Positions 47,713-59,770 of a stretch of DNA of 64,000 bases are shown here, piece by piece (the first letter of the stretch is position 1; every line of letters begins with the position of its first letter). This DNA comes from Pachyseris speciosa (lineage: Eukaryota > Cnidaria > Anthozoa > Scleractinia > Pachyseridae). Both the position numbers and the translations under genes were made by a program. The stretch lies in the NCBI GenBank assembly GCA_016490735.1, contig JAEMWC010000447.1, forward strand, positions 469,501 through 533,500, in the 5' to 3' direction. Below the pieces are notes generated by a model. It was not told the DNA's origin, made no database searches, and saw nothing but the letters and a program-made list of their open reading frames with translations.

Positions 47713-49099
47713 GTAGTTTTTGGATACAGTATTAGCCTGACGGGTTATTGTGCCTTTTCTTAGAAAGTTCGTAAAAACCTTTTTGCACTTCGCTGGTTTT
47801 GTACCAAAGCAGTCTTGATCGGAATGTTTTCTGAATGGAACTGAGCCTAATTATAAATTCCTGCATGCATCTTTTGAGATAACCATAGCAAACACGCCCC
47901 GCAACCACTTTCACGACCCTTGATAGATAACTTAACTTGGAATATTCCACTGTAATATTCCTCGCTTTATCCGTTGCAAATTGCTTACCTGAAATTTGCT
48001 TGTTTACTAACCAGGCTTGAATAAAATCCTCACGTACAGAATATCCAGTTGAAATTCGTGAGATTGAAAACAGGAAGGAATACACTGACCTTTAAAACAA
48101 AGAGTGCACCAGATTCTTCAATCAAAAAGGATAATTTACATAATTTTCTCTCCTGACGTGCGCGATACCGCAATTACTTTTAATTGGATATACCTGCAGT
48201 GGAAAGCTCAATAAACAGTGCCAATTGCAATGTTAATAGTTTGGTTAATCTCTTTGCGCTTGAGTTCATTTTTAATGTCTGTTTATAAAGCTCAACGTTA
48301 GACTTAAGTGAATTATGATTTCGGCAGTACACACATTACTTGTTGAAATCATATCAGCACAAAGACAAAAATGATAGCTAGGATTTAACACAACAACAAT
48401 TAACAACAACAGCAACAACAATTTGTGACATCTCAAAGAACAAACAGCTCCTAAACACTCTAGCTGCAGTTCAATTACTTCCATTTTATTTGTCGAACAC
48501 GATCATCATCGATTTCTAATATTATTTTGGCAAACAACGAAACTGTATTGAAACTAAAAGTGTTCTCAGTCATTGTGCTTCTGGGAACCTCATTATATTG
48601 TCAGGATGCGAGGCGACACCGTTGAAACGGATGCAAAATATTGGCTTACGCAAGGGTCACTGATTCTAACTGAAAAAGTGTTGATTGGTATGATTGCGAA
48701 GTAGCCCAAGGCATATGTGCGGTTTTCAGTCTGATCTATTGTTTAACAGTCAAATTTACTTAGAATTTGGATGGGCCGATATCGGCAACAACGCAATGGC
48801 TGTTTGGAAGGCATGAACCAGTTCAAAAATTTGAATTGAATTGTGATGACAAACTGGAGTTCTCTTTACCGGAAAGTCATTTCAAATCTCTCTAAAAATA
48901 AAAGTGAATGTCTCTCTGACATCACGAAAAACAAAGGTAGCGGCCTAGCATTTTAGAAAAGCTAATATTAGCTTATAAGGTTCTTTCCCTTAACTTACTT
49001 TTTGTTACAATTTGCAAACAGTCACCTTAGTTAGACTCGCATACTAGCCTTAAACTTGGTACAAAGTTTACAGAAAGCGAACAATTTAAAGCAAGATTA

Positions 49100-49480
49100 G
49101 TGTTGTTGTAATTATCATTGTCATTGTCATTTATCCTTGTCTTTGTCCCTGTCCCTGTCCCTGTCCTTGTCCTTGTCACTGCCACTGTCACTGTCACTGT
49201 CACTGCCAATTTCACTGCCACTGCCCTGTCACTGCCACTGCCAGTACTCTCACTACCACTGTCACTGCCACTGTCATTGTCGCTGCCACTGTCATTGTCA
49301 CTGCCACTGTCACTGCTACTGTCACAGTCACTGCCATGGCCACTGTCACTGCCGCTTTCATTGTCACTGCCACTGTCACAGTCACAGTCACTGCCGCTGT
49401 CATCGATACTGTTACTGACACTGCCAATGTCACTGCAATTGCCACTGTCACTTTCGTTGTCATTGATATTTTCGCTATCG
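49100..49480. repeat. GTCACT-type hexamer array, copy A
   Basis: About 60 imperfect units of CACTGC / CACTGT hexamers. The minus strand is open as Ser-Asp/Ser-Gly repeats (within 49027-49599) and other frames as Val-Thr-Ala repeats; this follows from the unit having no stop. The same array, with different length and order, lies at 61460-61830. Confidence 0.85.
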
Positions 49481-50307
49481 CTATCTTTATCATTTAAACC
49501 ATTCTTGTTTCTTCTTTTCCGACCACAGTTTGGGGGTGTTCCGCACCGCTTTGAGACCTCCAAGGATTCTGAGGCTGACAGAAAAAACTTAAGGGCCAAT
49601 AGCGCGTTCCTTTCCTAACTTCATGTGATGCGGTAATTGCATGACAATTTCCAATGGTCGACCGTGATCCTAGATTGTTACGAATTCCTCGAAACCTCAG
49701 TGAGATGCCGTAATTGGCGAAAATGTATATAATCCAAACATATACGAAAAATACCCAAAGTTATTAGCCATGCGTAAGTCATGCGCAAAATGTAGCCACT
49801 GAGCTACGACACCCCTCCGGCCGAAAAATGTGTTGAACTTCCATTACGCGTACGATTGTTGTATTTGTCTGTACTCTCTAAATATTCCAAATAGCCGGCA
49901 CGGGTGGAAAATATCCGTAAAATGCCCGATAGTCGTATCGTGTTCTATTTTACTTCTATTTGAGCAACCAGTTTAATTTGAGGGTGGAAATTCTAAGATG
50001 ATTCACAAAGGTTCAAGTGATTAGAAAAAAGCGTCACCCAATTAGAATTTTGCGATTGTAAACTTCTTACACAATGACCTTTGGTAGACTTGGCATGAGC
50101 TCTCTTAGCACAACCCTCACAAGTGCCCCTATATTAAGCATGGCTCAGTTTCTAATATTCCGACATTCCCATTTAAAAAATGAAACAAACTTTATTTACA
50201 ATCACTTAAAGCAATGGAGAAGACTCATGTTTTCAGTTGCCTTGTGCTTACGCTATAGTTACTGATCAACAAATTGTTGATGAGAATGGACATGTCATAG
50301 ACTGCTA

Positions 50308-50428
50308 GCAGTCCCTTCCTGGATGTTGAGGAGCTCACGCCAACAGCACGGCGAGATTCGCTCCAATCGATATCTCACCGCACTGTTGATGCATTGCCGT
50401 TCAACTAAAAAAGGGACTGCTAGGAGCC
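50308..50428. repeat. Inverted-repeat element CTGCTAGCAGTCCCTT, copy A
   Basis: CTGCTAGCAGTCCCTT at 50301-50316 and AAGGGACTGCTAGGAG at 50413-50428 pair around a spacer containing CACGCCAACAGCACGGCGAG and TATCTCACCGCACTG. The same structure is at 62656-62780 in unit B. It may be a small MITE or a structured RNA. Confidence 0.6.
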
Positions 50429-50644
50429 ATAAGGCTCCGACTATACCAGAACGTCGGGTTTAACATTGGATGATTCAAATTGAAATTAATTTAGATTATT
50501 AATAATCTTGACAGCATTAATTGAATCCAAATCTATAATTCTAAATTTAATCATCCACTTTCTTGCCTTTTTTTCCCTTCATACTGAAAAATAGTACTAG
50601 TTTCTCGATTCATTGTAACTTAAATTTCGAAGCATTCTACGATT

Positions 50645-52223
50645 TTAACAATTTTCCTGAAGTATGCCATAGAGTTTCCTATACAAAGCCCTGTCACGGT
50701 AATACAATCCATCATCAATGTGAACCGGATCTTTTGTTTCAAAATCGCCACCCCAACGAAGGTGTTTATTTTGGCGAATTTTGGATATAAAACAACGCAC
50801 GCCCTCAGGCCACGCAGATTCGTTTATCAAGCATTTGCTGTTGCACAGTTTGCTTCCTTCATAATACAAATTCATATCAATCGCGTGGCCCACCAAGTGG
50901 TTGCTCGTCTTCGACGGAGGTACCACAGTATTGGTTAACAGCACGCGCTCTTTCCTGAAGGAGTGGGTGACCAATACCTGGAAAGACAAAAATTACAGAA
51001 AGTCTTAATCGCAATTATAGAGTTTTGCGCAGGAAATCGGGGCGAGTTTCAAATTTTAACTAATCGATAAATGAACACCATCACATGAAAAATAACATTA
51101 AGAATGGCCATTTGACTAAGTTTGATGCTTTTAGGTTGAACAGAGACCAAGTTATGGACTTTAAAACATAGTTAAAAATCCACACAGACGTCTCTCATTT
51201 TGAGGCTGCGTCCCCCAAAACGGTATAAACTCTCAAAAATATTTTTCAGTTTTGTGACAACTGTAAAATTCCGTCATGAACCTACTATTTGGATGTAACT
51301 GAGGTGAAAATCACTTTGTTTGCCCATTTTCACGAATATCAGACAAATGGTAAAAAATTCTCAACGTTATCTTTCATGTGATGGTGTCCATTTATCAATT
51401 AGTTCAAATTTGAAACTCGCCCCAGTTCCCTGCGCAACTCCGAAACAGCCTATTGTATGGCGCTAGGAAATATCTCCGCTTTCAAGCGACTTTTCAGCCT
51501 TCAAAACGTATCGCACTATGTATGGTTTTGCCGGTTTGTCCAAGCAACTTTCATCGTTCTGTCAGCTGAGCTCAGGTTTTTACTGGAATGCCTGTAACAA
51601 AATATAGGTGTTTGGTGTGCATTTGTTGTGTTAAGATATTTTGCACAGACGTCAGATTTCCAGTCACTGGTGTTAAATTAGTAAAAGCATTGGGCAATAA
51701 AACAATCTTTTTGGGGGTTATTAGCCTTAAAATTATATGCAACAGAAGGTGCATTGAAATGTTAATTAATAGTTTACATGATAAAAATATATATGATTTT
51801 CATATATTCATTCTCATATAATAGTTTACAATAACTTATCGATCTTTGAAATACGTTTGCTTTCTGAAGGATAAAGTTGGACCATAAAAGCCAAGTTGTT
51901 TTAAGCTAGGCAAAATGTCTTTGTCGTCAGCTAAGGATAAAATAAACCAAAAAAACGACAACAACAACAACTAAAAAAAAACACAAACGAAACTTAAAAA
52001 AGAAAAAGAAAAACAGAAAACTAAAAAAAAAAAAAAAAAAAAAAACAAGACAAGACAAAAGCAAGATAAAACAAAACTAAGTAAGAGAGAATGCAGACAA
52101 TACTAACCTTTACACCACATTCACCGGCATATCTGTTTATGGCCTTCATGTGGTCTAAAAAACCTGTATCAACACGTGCTGAGTTGACAAAATGGTCACC
52201 TTCGAACGTCTGCAGCGGACATT
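50645..52223 (-). CDS. M15 family peptidase (VanY/D-Ala-D-Ala carboxypeptidase-like), copy A
   Basis: Two visible exons on the minus strand: 52223-52108 (ECPLQTFEGDHFVNSARVDT ... YAGECGVK) and 50977-50645 (VLVTHSFRKERVLL to LQENC, stop). They join phase 0 across a GT/AG intron. SNHLVGHAIDMNL supplies the first zinc His and Asp (H-x6-D), and RWGGDFETKDPVHIDD supplies the last His, with the conserved W-G-G-D/E block. This matches M15 zinc peptidases, which cut peptide stems of bacterial cell walls. The N-terminal exon(s), probably with a signal peptide, are not found; a LINE occupies 52285-57804 upstream. Such a domain in an animal suggests an old acquisition from bacteria and a defence or digestion role, by inference. 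Confidence 0.82.
51020..51440. mobile_element. MITE with about 70-bp inverted termini in the M15 copy A intron
   Basis: GAGTTTTGCGCAGGAAATCG... at the left pairs with ...CTGCGCAACTC at the right over about 70 bases, including ATGAACACCATCACATGAAA and TTTCATGTGATGGTGTCC. No coding frame. Unit B has a different MITE at the same place. Confidence 0.85.
51441..52107. other. Remainder of the M15 copy A intron
   Basis: Matches unit B up to about 51540. Then AT-rich sequence with A-rich tracts at 51945-52050. CATATATTCATTCTCATAT at 51799 repeats a phrase next to the SINE at 1.95 kb. Confidence 0.5.
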
Positions 52224-52284
52224 CTGAAACCAAAGGCGTAACGCTTTGAGAATCATAGCTATAAAAAAACCTCATCTAATAATC

Positions 52285-55200
52285 AGTCATCATCATCATC
52301 ATCATCAACATCAAAGAGTAGGGGACGTAGTTCCCGGTGTGGTGGTCTACCTCTATCATTCATATGTCTTTGACATTCATGTGTGGGTTGGGTGGGTGGG
52401 TGAGATCAAAAATGGACTGATAGCGGCTGCCAGAGGCGCCTTTACACCACCCTAGAGAACCATTGTAAACCGCCATGAAACCATGTGATATGTGCAGTAT
52501 ATAGTGGTGGCCTTTGGTGGACGTTATTAATGTGTCGAGATCTCTAGCGCATAGCACTAATTGGTGACACAAATATAAAATAATGTAAGATAATAATGCT
52601 AAAAATAGTAAAAGCTGAAAAGAAATCTAAAACCTATCTACAAATAAAATTTTGCTTAATGACATAGTCTCAAAGTTAATTATTACGAAGCATACAGTTG
52701 CTGCAGCTATCATCAATTACGACAGTCAGGTCTGTTCTCCTAATTTTAGTCTTAAATCTGTGCAGACTATCCTCAGTACGTAATTCATTTGTAAGTTTCG
52801 ACCAGAGGAAAGGGCCATAGTATCTTATCGAATGCTTTCTATATTAAATCGCATTCAAATGAGGCATTATAAAATCCGAGTTTCTTAAAGAATATCTCCT
52901 ATCACAGTTTGCTTTCAATGCAAAAAGTTCCTGTATTTGACTTGGAAGTAGATTCTTCTTTGCCTTGAACATGAGGATTGCAATTTCCTGAAGTCTTCCG
53001 TTTACCAGTGAAGGGAGTTCAGCCAGCCTCAGCAGCTAGTCATAGGAGACTGATTCATTGTTGAAAACTACTCTAAGGGCTCTCTCCTGTAATCTTTCAA
53101 CTTTACGTTTGTCTGAGGCTCTGCAGAAATGCCAAATAGTACTGCAGTAGGTCAAGTGAGGCAATATGGCGGCTTTGTAAAGTTGTAATTTAGCATGAGT
53201 GGGTATAAACTTTCTTAGACGTCTTAAAACTCCTATCTGTTGGCTAGCCTTTTACAAACAGAACTAATGTGCTCACTAAAATTAAGTTCAGAGTCCAGGA
53301 GTACACCGAACAATTTGATAGATTTCAATTGTTCTATGTTAGTCCCATCTATATGCAGGTTTATATTATTTGTCTCAGTTCCAGGACCCAGTAGCATGGA
53401 TTGATATTTCTGAACATTCACTTGTAGCAGGTTTTCCTTGTACCATTTAGTAATTTTGCTACTTTCAGTCAGCAGTTTCCCTTCAACGATACTAGCAGAC
53501 GAGCTCGAGGCAAAAATTTGACTGATGATCGTCTGCATACATAGAAATTTCCTCCTCAGTTATATAAGTGAGATCATTTTGAAATGAGTTCCACAAGAGG
53601 GGACCAAACGAAGACCCCTGAGGACAACCTCTTATTGTATCTTTCCACTGACTGTTCACAGAACCCAACTTGACCCTGTTTCGTCTGTGAGAGAAATAGG
53701 ATCGTAGAAGGTTGAGGGCAGATCCTGAGAAGTTGTATGATTCCAGTTTCTTAATAAGTAGTGGTGGGCTAACAGAGTCAAATGCCTTACTCATATCTGA
53801 GGATAATACTCCCACAACTTGTCTACTGTCTAGATCCATCTTCCATTTCTAAACTAGTCTCAGTCATGCGGTATCGCACCCATTGTTCTTTCGATAAGCT
53901 GTCAAGCTGTTGCTAAGTTTAGGATCCATGTAGTCCGTAAACTGCTTTCCCTGTAATTTCTCGAACAGCTTGTCGAGGGTTGGTAAAATTGTAATTGGTC
54001 GGTAATTCTTTACTTCTTCTCTGTTATTACTCTTATAGACGAGTACCCATTCCCCTCTCTTCCAATCAGATAACCATGTCCCTTGTTCAATGCTAGTGTT
54101 GAGAGTCCTGGTTAGTGAAGGAGCCAATTCCTCAGCTATTCATTTTAAAATTCTGGGTTGCATGCCATCATATCCAGTTGCTTTACGAATGTTAAGATTT
54201 TCAAGGGCATCCTTCACTTCATAATGGTTTACGGGTCTGAAACAAAAGGAATCATTTGATTTCTCCATATAGGTAGAGATGAGATGTAGACTGCTATGCT
54301 CAATAAAATGCTCCTCAGTTAAATCATCTGCCTGCTCACCTCCTATTCCCTTGGCCAGGGATGAGAAGTACTCAGAAAGATGCTCTGCCACTACTAGCCT
54401 ATCTCTTTCCAATCTGCCATCAATGGATAAATGTATTTCTCTCTTCCTGTTGTCCTCCTTCTCCTTTCTGTTCAAGAATGGTTTGAAAGTTTAAAAAATA
54501 TTCCTTTGGATTATTCTTCAGATCATGTGATACTTCCTTCCAGTACTGCTTTATGCCTATACACCTTTCTCGTGTGGCCGCATTCCTCCATTTCCTCTTG
54601 AGTTCCAAGTTTTCTAGTGTTTTGTTTTGGCTGTACCTTTTGGCAAACTTACGTTTAGTCTTTATGATGTAGTCATATAGGGAACATCTTTTGCCCTGAC
54701 TTTCATTTTCTTCACAGGCAGATGTTCCTGCAAAATGGTTCTCAGAAGTTTTATCCAGTAGTCATAACAATCCTCAACACAGTCAAACATTTCTCCAACA
54801 TGCCAGGGTGCTATACTATGGGTCTCTTTCAGTTTACCTATATCGAGGTTCTTGAAATCGGGAAAAGTAATCACTTTGCTTTGATGATACTTAATCTTTT
54901 CAGTCAGAATACCATACACCATCAGTTGGTCACTAATGTCGGGATCACAAAAAACCACATTCTTGAAAAAGATCAGGTCTGTTTGTCAATATGACATCCA
55001 ATAAAGTTTCTGTTGTATCAGTAATTCTTGTTGGCTTAGTAACCAGGCATTCCAGGCCATGAACATCCTCTAAATCACACATTATTTTCCCTCTCTTTGA
55101 TCTGGTTTGAGCCTATTTAGGTTCAGATCTCCAGTCTAATATAGTAATTGGTCCCTGAAGCTTTGGGTGGCCTATAAAGGTCAAGTACAGCTACTTCATG

Positions 55201-55325
55201 TTTTCCAAAGGTTGATTCAATGGCTAGGGCCTCAATTGTACAATAGGATCTGGGTAACTTGAGCTGCTTAGAAGGTGACGATGTGATAATGTACGCCATA
55301 ATGCCACCTCCTCCCTTCTTGCGGT
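52285..55325 (-). mobile_element. L2-like LINE, endonuclease to 3' end (minus strand)
   Basis: Reading leftward: endonuclease C-terminal part (GGGGIMAYIITS, TIEALAIESTFGKHEVAVLD, LLDVILTNRPDLFQ, SDQLMVYGIL), linker (APWHVGEMFDCVEDCYDYWI, RAKDVPYM), then RT: KATGYDGMQP, NYRPITILPTLDKLFEKL, SSDMSKAFDSVSPPLLIKKL, GCPQGSSFGPLLWNSFQNDL, MYADDHQ (Y-A-D-D at about 53526-53540) and LFGVLLDSELNFSEHIS. Several frameshifts and stops occur. The non-coding 3' part (TTACACCACCCTAGAGAACC on plus) ends in (GAT)n at 52288-52305 on plus. The N-terminal part is at 57345-57804. Confidence 0.85.
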
Positions 55326-55329
55326 CTTT

Positions 55330-57345
55330 TCTATGGGCGTATGGAATCCGGAAAGCCAGAATCCGGAATGCCAGAATGCTGGAATACCGGAATACCGAAA
55401 AGCCGGAATATCGGAAAGCCGGAAAGGAAAGTGTCAGAAAACCGGATAGTGCTAATCAAGAAAGGAAAATTAAGTTTGAGTGAAATAGAATATAATTAAA
55501 AATAAATCAGTTTTTTTTTAATAATTTTATTTTATTAAGGTCGCACTCCCTGCAGCACTCCAGCTCCCAAGATTTTTATTAGTCAATTTTTTTTCCACGG
55601 TGGCGGAATTTAATTTGATAATGGATGGACTTAGTTTTGAACGCGGAGTTTTCTTCACGTGCAAGCTACAGATGATCGACAGCTGTACTCCACCTGTACT
55701 TTCAAGGCGAACGAATATTCTTTCCAGTCGCGAAACTTACCTTTCAAACCGTGAAACGTGTACTAAAACTGAAGCGATGCGCTTCAAGAAACAAAAGTGT
55801 GAACAAAATACATGTAGTTCACGAAAAAATTGTTATTATGCTGACCAGTTTCCTGCAATCTCTCGGGTTTCATCATAGCGAGATCTGAAAGGCGAGGCAA
55901 AGACGTTATATCGCAAAATAAAACAAGCCATAACATTCTATCTTGGAAAAATATTCTCACGCCATGAAAGTAAAGGTGGAGTACAGCTGTCATTCATCTG
56001 TAGCTTGCACAAGAAAACGTTAAGAAATAACTGCGATCACTTCGCTTTTCAATAACACGCGAACCTCAACCGACAACTGTGCTCTTCGCTTCTGTCAACC
56101 AAATTTCCGGCGGCTTCCGACTGCTAACGAGAGGTGACGTGAGTAGCCCAAAGCAGTTTCAAGCACGGCGTATATTAAAGTCTGCAGATTCTTAGGATCA
56201 TCAATCCGACCGTTTACTGGAGGAGCTATCCATCGAACTTTTCGACTCAGAAGAAACGCAAATAGTCGACAGTGAAGATGATCCGCCTAGGCAATTCGCC
56301 GAATCTTGTCTTGCGTGCTTTTCTGATGGGCGTATGGAAAAGCAGGAAACCGGAAAGCCAGAATGCTGGAATGTCGGAATGCCTGAATGCCGGAATGTTG
56401 GAATGCCGGAATGTTGGAATGCCGGAAAGCCGGAAAGCCGGAAAGCCGGAAAGCCAGAAAGCCAGAAAGCCAGAATGCCGGAAAGTGCCGGAAAACCTGA
56501 TAGAGCTAGTCAGAAAGGAAAATTGAGTTTGAGCGAAATATAATGGAATTAAAAGGAAAACAGTTTTTAGTTTATAATTTTGTTTTATTAAGGTCGCATA
56601 CCCTGTAGCACTCCAGCTCCCGAGATTTTTATTACTCATTTTTTCCCACAGTGGCGAACAATTTAATTTGATATTATGGACGCTTGCGGTCTTCACGTGC
56701 AAGCTACAGGTGATTGACAGCTGTACTCCACCTTTACTTTCAAGGCGTGAGATAGATAATTGAACGAATGTTATAGCTTGTGTTATTTGCGGTATAACGT
56801 CTTTGCCTCGCCTTTCAGATCTCGTCATAATAAAATCCGAGAGATGGCAGGAAAGAGGTCAGCATAATTATCATTTTTCGTGAACTACATGTATTTGTTC
56901 ATACTTTCGTTTTTTGAGACCCATCGCTACAGTTTTAGTGCACGTTTCACAGTTTGAAAGGTACGTTTCGCGACTGGAAAAAACACTCTCACGCCTTGAA
57001 ATTAAAGGTGGAGTACAGCTGTCAATCATCTGTAGCTTGCACGTGAAGACCGCAAGCGTCCATAATATCAAATTAAATTGTTTCGCCGCCGTGGGAAAAA
57101 AATGGGTAATTAAAATCTCGGGAGCTGGAGTGCTGCAGGGTGTGCGACCTTTATAAAACAAAATTATAAACTAAAAACTGTTTTCCTTTTAATTCCATTC
57201 TATTTCGCTCAAACTTAATTTTCCTTTTCTGACTAGCTCTATCCGGCACTTTCCGGCATTCCGGTATTCCGGCTTTCTGGCATTCCGGCATTCCGGCATT
57301 TCGCTTTTCAGCATTCCGGCATTCCGGATTCCGATTAGCATCGCT
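55330..57345. mobile_element. Fold-back element with CCGGAATGC satellite arms, inserted in the LINE
   Basis: Three copies of one module: about 55335-56010 (+), 56325-56820 (+) and 57345-56850 (-). Each has a satellite arm of CCGGAATGCC / CCGGAAAGCC 8-9-mers, then AAAGGAAAATTRAGTTTGAG, then TTATTAAGGTCGCAC, CAGCACTCCAGCTCCC and GACAGCTGTACTCCACCT. The second and third are head to head and could form a giant hairpin centred near 56835. At 56190-56340 a frame DHQSDRLLEELSIELFDSEE ... CLACFSDGRME reads into the satellite and may be a remnant of the element's own gene. No transposase recognised. Confidence 0.75.
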
Positions 57346-57804
57346 ATTTCTTCTGACTTGTTTTGCAGGCTATTAACGTTCTGATGAAACATGAGGATTG
57401 TATGGTCACAGACCGTACATTTTACCACTTTAGTGTTTTGACATGTCGGGCATAAGTTGCCGCCTCCTGTTGGTCGGGTTTGTTTCAATATCTCCACATG
57501 AAAGCTGATATTTCAATTGAAAGGTCGCCACAGAATTCGAGTACAACCTCATTCTTGTATGGAGGTATTTCTTCCTCCGTTTCAGTTTGAGCAGTGCAAT
57601 TCCAACATGGCGGACCATGAGCCGGTGATCAATAATCAAACTGTCTACATAGGTTTTACCTTCAACAGAACACTCATTTCCGTATCCCATAACAGCCGGT
57701 TTCCTTAAATCCTCAGTTCTGCTTGTTCCAAAGATTAAAATCAAGGAAAAGACGATAAAAAAGCATATAATCGATGAGCTTCGCAAAACACGTGTAGCCG
57801 CCAT
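57345..57804 (-). mobile_element. LINE N-terminal region with signal-peptide and 2A-like motif
   Basis: The ATG at 57804 starts [20 protein letters not shown], a strong hydrophobic leader. About 100 codons on comes LSCGDIETNP, which matches the core of 2A ribosome-skipping motifs (D-x-E-x-N-P-G-P), but the following G-P is replaced by T-N. A shifted frame continues GGGNLCPTCQNTKVVKCTVC (Cys-rich) and MFHQNVNSLQNKSEEIAMLI, the start of an endonuclease. It is the 5' end of the LINE at 52285-55325. Leader plus 2A at the LINE N-terminus is known for some CR1/L2 elements. Confidence 0.7.
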
Positions 57805-59770
57805 TATGACCGTATAAATGCATTACGAAATGGACCATGGATGGATCACTGGATGGACGGACGGATGGATGGGTGGATGGGTAGGTGGATGGATGGATGG
57901 ATGAATGGATGGATGGATGAATGGATGGATGGATGGATGGCTTGGCTGATTGACTGACTGAACATGCACGGATAAACTGCGACGGGATTGAAAGGCAGTG
58001 GATCGGAATTCATGGAAAGACACTAAGATGCCATGAACGAAATGTACGCATACATAAAGTGGTGTTTTAAGGTGACTGATCCTTGCAAATTTTTTGAAGC
58101 ACGTGTACACATGCAGCTTATTTTAGTAGTTGTGAAATTACTGATACGTTTTTCTTAAAGCAGTGAAGGAGGGACAGGGAGGCAATCCAGCTTTGATCCT
58201 CTCTATATACTTAAACAATTATAAATTGCGATTGATAAAATGACAATGTAAATTAATGGCAATATGTGTTTGTTTTTTGTTTTGACAAGAGAAATTGGAT
58301 TCTTTAGTATAAAACATTGAATGAAAATAATGAAGTTTAAATAAAGCTAAATTGTTAAATACTCCTCCACAGCAATACTGTATATGTCAAATGAAAACAT
58401 TGAGTAACATCGAGTTACCTTCAAGTGCCACCGGAACATCGAATTTCTTCCTCAGCATCTCCGGCGGCAAAAGACACGATGAGGTACCAAGCAAAAACGA
58501 AGAGCTGCATTCTTTAGCGAAAATGGAGGAAAATGGTTCATGATAAAGGAAGACTATTTTGTGTTCTACTGGTCCAAATATAGATTCTTGCGAATAAGAA
58601 TAAAAAGTAGAGTTGTTTGCAAAGAAACAGTGTGTGGGGCTTTCAGCCTATAGCCATGGAAGGCGTTATCTCAAGCGAACGCAAAGTAGTTTCATTATTG
58701 AGCAGCCATTGCTTAAAATTACGGCAGAAACGAGACGTTGATGACCATTCAGTTCCAGAAAAGACGGATAAGAATTTCGTCTTCAATTTAAGAAATCGTT
58801 AGTGGCTAGTCTCCTGTGTAAGAGCTTAATTGAAAAACGCGAAGTTTTGATATTATCGTATATTTAAAAGGTAGCCTGTAAGCAGCCTTCCAGTCAATAT
58901 TTTCATTTTCTTCTGTCATGCAGTCCGAAGATCATTACGTTTGGCTGTTAATGGAGAGCCTTCGTTTCTTTTCTATTAGTTTTCTGTATGCAATCCTCTT
59001 TGGAGTTTTAGCCTTTAAAGCTTTCGTAGTTGGTGTTTTTCTGAGAGGCGTTTTCATTAATGGTTCTAACCAAACATTTTATAGTTGATATTACTTCAAA
59101 CAAAGGGAGAAAATTTGGTTTGATGTTATAACGTTCTTTGAATTCAGAGAATGATAGAAATCTAGTCTCAATTTCCAATCAAATGACCAATATTCTGTAT
59201 TCCTAGAGAGGGCCATGTTGTATAGTGTATTGGTTTATTACTGGCAGGGTTGAGAAAGTTTAGCCAGAGATACTGTGATAGTAACTGTTTCTTTGAAGAA
59301 TTGTTTCTTTAATCAAACATTTGAAGAAATATTAAGAATTGTGAGTAGCTCTACAATTAAGTATATCAACAACAAACATCCCAAAAATGTGTTGATTCAC
59401 TTTGCTCTAAACAAAATCGTTAACTTTTTAAGTCTTAGAGATTCTTAGGATTATTGAAATCAGATCAACAAAGCACCGCCCGCAGTGTGGCGGCCCAATT
59501 CAAAATAAGGATTTCGTATACCTACTTTACCCATCCTTACTCAGTCCATCATGGTTCAGTGAACCCCGATTGAGCAAATTATTCAAAACTTGCAATTTTT
59601 GTTGAGGGAGCAACATGCGCCATATCATAGTAACAGGAATTAAGATCCAGCAAGATCTTAGCATAGGTTTAACACTATATTTCCTTCTTTGCCATCACAA
59701 TTTTGCCTTTCTCAAATTCTTGACAACTCACCGTCCGTGAATTTTCAGTCGACATGTATCATGACCGTTA

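Larger units (their letters stand above)
44488..51540. repeat. Segmental duplication, unit A
   Basis: Aligns in the same orientation with 57838-64000. Anchor pairs by eye: 44717/58086 (ACGTGTACACATGCAGCTTA), 44998/58363, 45865/58652, 47400/59750, 48265/60623, 49620/61967, 50280/62630, 50640/63180. Much of the alignment looks about 90% identical. A-only insertions: 45170-45745 (MITE plus AAT) and 46632-47090 (SINE). B-only insertion: about 62965-63178. It holds the 3' exon of the open M15 gene and a small secreted ORF. Confidence 0.9.

Noticed and set aside
49118..49618. Plus-strand 166-codon Leu/Ser/Pro frame
   Set aside because: Shadow of the hexamer array, which is open in several frames on both strands.
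57189..57497. Stand-alone Cys-rich protein gene
   Set aside because: It is the LINE N-terminal region running into the fold-back satellite.
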